Positions 59,245 through 64,000 of a DNA stretch of 64,000 nt are shown piece after piece. The position numbers and the translations under genes were made by a program. Origin of the DNA: Pleurotus djamor (taxonomy: Eukaryota > Basidiomycota > Agaricomycetes > Agaricales > Pleurotaceae); NCBI GenBank assembly GCA_029747585.1, contig JAPEVF010000048.1:62001-126000 (forward strand). Direction: 5' to 3'. Positions within the stretch are counted from its first letter, which is position 1, and every line of letters starts with the position of its first letter. A model generated the notes under the pieces. The model made no database searches and was not told where the DNA came from. It saw only the letters and a list, made by a program, of their open reading frames with translations.

Positions 59245-60881
59245 TCAAACGACTGAGCTAGACCGGGACGCGCAAAGGCATTTTTCTGCACGGACACGGC
59301 GAAACACAGGGATGGATTCAACCACGCCATGCCATCCATCTGGGTCTTCAACATCATATTCAATAGAGCAATCGATGGGCAACACCACGCTTAAGAAGGC
59401 AGCGGCTTCAGCTACCGATTCGCAAGACGAGGATCCAATGCGAAGCATCCGAAGTGACCCGAGGGTACCTTCGAGTCTGGTGTCATTGGGTAGAGGAAGC
59501 CCATTTGCAGACATGCAAAGCCCGAGGTCTCGCACGCCAGAGATGTATGGGATGATTTTGCCAGTACTGTGACATCCAGAGAAAGTTCGTCAGGGAGGAG
59601 ACAGTACATAGGGTTTGGGTTCAGGTGAAGACGTTCGAGAGATGGAAGAGCCTTTAGGAGTGACTACGTCCGTCGGGGTGATTCGAAGGGGCATCATGTG
59701 GGAGATATCGAGATCCCGCAGCGAGGAGCCTTGGACAAGCCATTGAAGGTGATCAAATGTAAGTGTTTCTGCATCGGTGTTGATCGAGGGGGGCACGCGC
59801 AGAAGAAAGAGACATTCTAACTTGGGGCAGCCTTCCACGACCGCTTTGATGAGGCGTGAGTGATCTTCTGCGGATTCGACGGCGACAGGACCAACATGCA
59901 GTTCTGTGAGGGAGGGAAGAGGACAGATAGAGAGCCAACAGATGAAACAAGCGAAGGGGATTCGTAGAACCAGGGTGCGAAGAGATGGGAAAGCGCTGCA
60001 ACTGTCCTTGATTATAGAGGGTGCGCCAGCTGCTCCTGGTTCAAACGTAAGTTCTTTTCCTTGAACAGACTCCAAACAGGGCAGATTAGAGAGGGCAGAG
60101 AGCACTGAAGGCGTCAAAAGAGAATTCGGCGCAGAAAACTCCTTCAGTTGAGAGAGCGACGCAATTGCTTCGACTACGGCAGACTCAAGGTCTAAGATGA
60201 GTGGCATCATCGGAACGGAGAGGTGAGTCAAGTGTGGTGATCGCGAGCAGACATAAGGTAGAATCGATGGCAGTATAATATCGTCGCATGACCGACTGCA
60301 GAGGTCGAGCCTTTTGAGTCGCGGGCCGAGGAGTAAAGGCAGAAATTCGGGTTGTTGGTATGAGTAATTCAGAGAATGCAAGTTGGGTAGTAATTCCACT
60401 GGCGGGAGAGTCATGTTGATGTAACGAAAGACGCGGGGGGNATAGTGCTCCGTAATCTTGAAGTTCATGCACACGCGAAGAGTAAAAACAAAATCTATCC
60501 CAGCCCTTTGGTTGAGGAATTCGCGGGAGGGTCTATGCTGATGTGAGCGAGGATATACCACAAGGTACTGTGAATCACTTGCCCATCCCCTGTCCTTGGA
60601 ATCGTTCACATATCAGCCCAAGAGTCGAGCAAGGTCAAGTAAGTTCGTCTTGCGCCAGACAATATTCAACGCTTCATCGCTCCAGACTTTGCAGACACGA
60701 GCGTTGACCGTGTTCTCTTTCCGGGATAGATTCTCGAAGACAAGGCCAAGCAACTCTCTTGTATACAGAACCTCGTCGACTGGTGGCTTGATTTCCTAGT
60801 GGTGAGGGAATGCCATCGGTGAAAAGCAAGGTTATAGGGATGAAGCATTAGTCTTGCCTGATTCTGACGATTGGAGTTCAT
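59245..60881 (-). pseudogene. broken F-box/LRR gene, second lineage, member K
   Basis: Close relative of member J. The inferred model has exon 1 60858-60881 (MNSNRQNQ, with a GC-AG intron), exon 2 60610-60795 (F-box: VDEVLYTRELLGLVFENLSR, NARVCKVWSDEALNIVW) and exon 3 from 60532 (KGWDRFCFYSSRVHELQ, LPPVELLPNLHSLNY). Lesions seen by comparison with J: an in-frame TGA at 60613-60615, a frame change near 59657-59662 (probably two bases lost from a CT run) and a one-base loss in the run at 59556-59559. The n at 60441 after six G is a separate artefact. The C-terminal part (VRDLGLCMSANGLPLP) is still recognisable. At least the nonsense codon cannot be explained by homopolymer error, so this is probably a real pseudogene. 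Confidence 0.7.
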
Positions 60882-61296
60882 ACTTGAGGTGATGGATGCA
60901 GTCTGCAACAAGGATTTGGTCCCTTCGGCCTTTGTTCGGCCTTGCTTCGGCCCGCCGATAAACTGTCACGATCACATGACTTAGCCGTGACCGCATTGCC
61001 TCAGGGACGCGATGGGCAGCTTTTCTCAACTCTTCCTAATCCTTCGCCCAGCAAACCAGCTTGAAGCCCTTGCTATCCAACGCTCAGGCAAGGGGGGTCA
61101 AGCACTCGAAACTTAAGGCTCCTAGTTCCATCACCACGAATATATTTTTAGGAGTTTCAAGGGCCAACGCAAGTTTCGATGGCAAGTACTTTCCCGGGCT
61201 TGACCCGTCGCGCAAACACTTACTTAATATCCTCTCTAATGCTCTTAGGATGAAGTAGAACTGGAGAACGATACGGTGACAGCCGCAAATCCCACA
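60882..61296. other. bidirectional upstream region of F-box K and L
   Basis: 415 bp between divergent starts. No TATA box noted; short open frames lack domains. Confidence 0.35.
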
Positions 61297-63085
61297 ATGT
61301 CAGCGGAACGACGCGTTTTAGCTTCGCCAGAGCTACTGCGTATCATCGTCGAGTACTCAGACAATCCCACCACAGCCGCACTCGTCTGCAAGGCATGGAA
61401 CGTTGAAGCTGTTGGGGTTATTTGGAATTACATCGATAACTTTCAACGCCTATTCGAGCTTTTGGGCCAGACGACTTGTGATAAGAATGGCTGCTTGATG
61501 GTGAGTCGTGTTTCCGACGCCTATCTCGACAATCACTGAATGTACGCGTCGATAGCTCAAGAGATCGATCAGGCCTACTGATTGGGAAAGGTTCTACGTG
61601 TATTCCTCGCGAATCGAAGAACTCGACAATGAAGACAGTTGCACTGACTATGCCACGTCCCTGTTTTCTGATATCGCTGCCACTCGGCCTCCACAGTGTC
61701 TCTTTCCGAGCCTGCGCCTTCTCACATACACATCTCCTCGAATGCCAGCTCGCTATCTGCCCATGTTCCTCAACAATCGGCTCCGATCCTTAGCCATGCG
61801 CTACTGTCCTCTTGACCCCAAAGACGAACGTGACACTGTCAAAGATGAGGATGAGGAAGACGCCGAGGAACGCAATGACGAAGATGTCAATGAAAGCCAA
61901 CCCGATGAAGAAGACCCTGGACGGGGCACGGACGAAGCCGGTGGTATCCCGGCTATGAAGGCTTCAGTTACCCCAGGTCCCCGCTTCGACCTCAATCATG
62001 CCGGTGATGACTCTAGTGATGACGGTGAATGCAATGGCGTCGACTCGGAAATAAATTCCACACTGAGTGACATGGCTCTTGCGCTATCCTATCTTCCCTC
62101 GCGCACTCCTCTCCTCGAGTTTTTCGAACTCTCTGGTGACCCGGATGAAGGGCTAAGCTTCGATTGGACCACCTTCGACGACCCGTGTATCGCGATCCTG
62201 TCTCCAAACGTCCTTCCTCATCTCAAGACATTGCATCTTCCCCTCATTAGCAAGGACTTGCTGCTTGCCATCGCCGGCCTTCCCTTGCTCGAGGAGCTCC
62301 ACCTCGACGTGCAATCCATTGCATCGTATATGGACCGCGACTTGGCTCTCCCAGTGGGTAGTTTCCCCTCCTTAGAGGACCTCCGCATTACGAATACGCC
62401 CGGCTTCATCTTCCTCGCCATCGCCAGTGTTGGCCTTACTAAACTAGTATCAGTCGCGGCCAACGCTGCTGTGGACTCGGGCGATGATCTTGAAGGATTA
62501 TTCAAAGCATTCGCTACGCATTCTCCCAACCTCAAGTTACTCAGCATTCGTTCGCCCAAACAATATCGAACATCCACACAAAGCGGATGTGCGGCTACAC
62601 TCCCATCCACGGTGCTCGCACAATTGTTCCCTTGCCGAAATTTAGAGATGCTCAAGATCACCTCATTCTCCTTCAAGTTGACTAACGAAGATATCATTTC
62701 CCTCGTCCAAGCTTTCCCGCACCTTACTCACCTTAACGTCAAGAACACTGTTTCATCCAGCACCCACTCACCCAACATCTCCGTCTTCCTCGATATGATC
62801 CCTCATTGCACTGAACTCGAGGAGCTGAGCATATCCTTGGATGCGAAGGCTGAGATACCTATCGTTAGGAGTCGAGCGACTTTCCCGAAGCTTCAGTCTT
62901 GGGATGTTGGTAGATCTCCGGCCACAGATCATGGAATGATTGCGATGTACCTCAGTGGGATCCTCCCAACGGGAGGCTCTCTCGTCTTCAATCGTTCCAG
63001 CTCATATGGGGAGCACTGGCATAAAGTCAACGAATTACTCCCTATGCTGCTGCAAGTACGACAGCAAGAAAGGTCCATGGCTTAA
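61297..63085 (+). CDS. F-box/LRR protein with acidic insertion, member L
   Basis: Two exons (61297-61500, 61556-63085), 577 aa, joined by GTGAGT...GATAG. The F-box comes first (MSAERRVLASPELLRIIVEY, TAALVCKAWNVEAVGVIWNY); a GTG at 61276 was not used. Exon 2 opens RPTDWERFYVYSSRIEELDN, PPQCLFPSLRLLTY. At about residues 135-220 an insertion rich in Asp and Glu (DEDEEDAEERNDEDVNESQP and more) interrupts the repeat region, absent from the other members. Leucine-rich segments follow (LPLLEELHLDVQSIA, FPSLEDLRITNTPGF, FPKLQSWDVGRSPAT), ending QQERSMA. Inferred SCF adaptor; the acidic loop could alter charge-based partner choice. Confidence 0.87.
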
Positions 63086-63229
63086 ACATTGCATAATGCA
63101 GATCTGCCTACTCGAATACCTACTCTTTATTTGCTTCGACCAAACACGATCGTATATTTGGTACATAATCCTCGCATATTTGTACATTAATCGTACCTAG
63201 TTGATAGTTTCGAATAGATCCCCTAGTAG

Positions 63230-64000
63230 TTAGCAAATGAACAAGATTTCGGTATCCTAGTGAAACATAGATCAGCGTCGCTGAGCATCTTCCTCCATAC
63301 GCTAGGACCTTACCATGGGGTGTGAACTTGACAACTAGAAATGCCTGCGTTAGCATCGCCGTTATGCAAGCTTGACAAGGCGTTGATCTGACCTGAGGCT
63401 TTTGGCTATAATTATCCCTGAGGATGTCCCTAAGAGAGTATATGTGCATCAATACAGGAGCGGCTTCTAGTCAAGGCTTGAGCATACCTGACGTTGTTAA
63501 GTAGCTGCTGATAGCTTTGCTGAGAGTTTTGTCCTGAGAGAAACGTTAGAACTGATGACCATCCGACCTCCGAAGAGACCACTCACTGAGAGCCGATACG
63601 AAAGCCTTCCAAGGAGTTGTGGTTAGGAGACGAAGGGGGAAAGGGGTTACGAAAACATACAAAGCTCATGGCTCCAGTAGCTTGACCGGCTTCCTGCGTA
63701 TCAGCGCTAGTTTGGTCATCCTTGCAGCCACTCCATGAAATCTACATGTACCAGACCATCGTCAATATGATGTAAAACCGAAGAGAATCTAACAACTGGG
63801 ACTTACAACATCAGCTGGACTAGTCCTTGTAGCCTTAGCTATCTTCTCCGCCTTCGTGGAGGAGGTAACGGATTTGAATATTCCCATTGCTGTACCAAAC
63901 ATGCTACCCATATCACCTCGAGCATAGGAAGTTGCGGCGGAGAGGAGACCTTCTCCGACTTCAGCTGCAAGGTTGGGTTCCTTGAGTTTGCCTTCGGTTG
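63230..64000 (-). CDS. MCA1: metacaspase, 3' part (5' end outside window)
   Basis: Seven exons are visible: from beyond 64000 to 63807, then 63661-63741, 63587-63605, 63488-63533, 63393-63429, 63314-63334 and 63230-63256. The spliced tail reads ISWSGCKDDQTSADTQEAGQ, ATGAMSFAFVSALRQNSQQS, YQQLLNNVRDILRDNYSQKP, QLSSSHPMDTEILFIC. This is the conserved C-terminal p10 part of fungal type I metacaspases; the catalytic His and Cys lie upstream, outside the window. Metacaspases are Ca-dependent Arg/Lys-specific proteases acting in protein aggregate clearance and cell death. Exon lengths as short as 19 and 21 nt occur, all GT-AG and in frame. The most 5' frame (EGKLKEPNLAAEVGEGLLSA) is open to the edge. 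Confidence 0.9.

Overview
This window looks like nuclear DNA from a filamentous basidiomycete, most likely an Agaricomycete. Genes are broken by many 45-80 nt GT-AG introns, sit close together on both strands, and include lineage-typical families: a DUF6593 protein, an AA9 lytic polysaccharide monooxygenase, and expanded F-box and BTB genes. No sequence search was run. Exon coordinates were derived by hand from splice consensus, frame continuity and remembered family alignments, and most multi-exon models close to an exact multiple of three.

Region by region. 0-3.6 kb is gene-poor, with only weak open frames. 3.6-19 kb holds five paralogous F-box genes (two minus, three plus) in which the start codon alone forms exon 1. 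Between them lie a DUF6593 gene and a gene for a DDR48-like protein rich in SYGSSN repeats. 19.4-21.9 kb has two tandem BTB/POZ paralogs. 22-25.6 kb is gene-poor and contains a 980-bp element with terminal inverted repeats. 25.6-46.8 kb is a conserved housekeeping block: CSN5 (COP9 signalosome protease), ETF beta subunit, a RING-H2 E3 ligase with a myristoylation-type N-terminus, the CHL1/DDX11 helicase, a YPD1-type phosphotransfer protein, a mitochondrial SUGCT-type CoA-transferase divergent from 2-oxoglutarate dehydrogenase E1 (KGD1), and the tRNA ligase TRL1. 42-63 kb also holds a second, unrelated-looking F-box/LRR lineage of seven members, one of them a pseudogene. An AA9 LPMO and a single-pass membrane protein sit among them. 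The 3' part of a metacaspase gene runs off the right edge.

How the genes fit together. At least 12 F-box genes (SCF adaptors), two BTB genes (candidate CUL3 adaptors), one RING E3 and the deneddylase CSN5 lie in 64 kb, so the dominant theme is cullin-RING ubiquitylation with strong local adaptor duplication. A weaker metabolic link joins ETF-beta, SUGCT and KGD1 through glutarate and succinyl-CoA chemistry.

Sequence quality matters here. The 'n' characters fall in two classes. Those at the ends of homopolymers are extra bases: deleting them restores frame in at least five genes. Those between about 29.9 and 38.2 kb sit mostly at synonymous codon positions, as expected of heterozygous sites in a dikaryon-derived consensus. 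Open questions are the gene-poor stretches, the 3' end of the F-box gene at 48.8-50.7 kb, and whether the lesions in the 59.2-60.9 kb gene are real.
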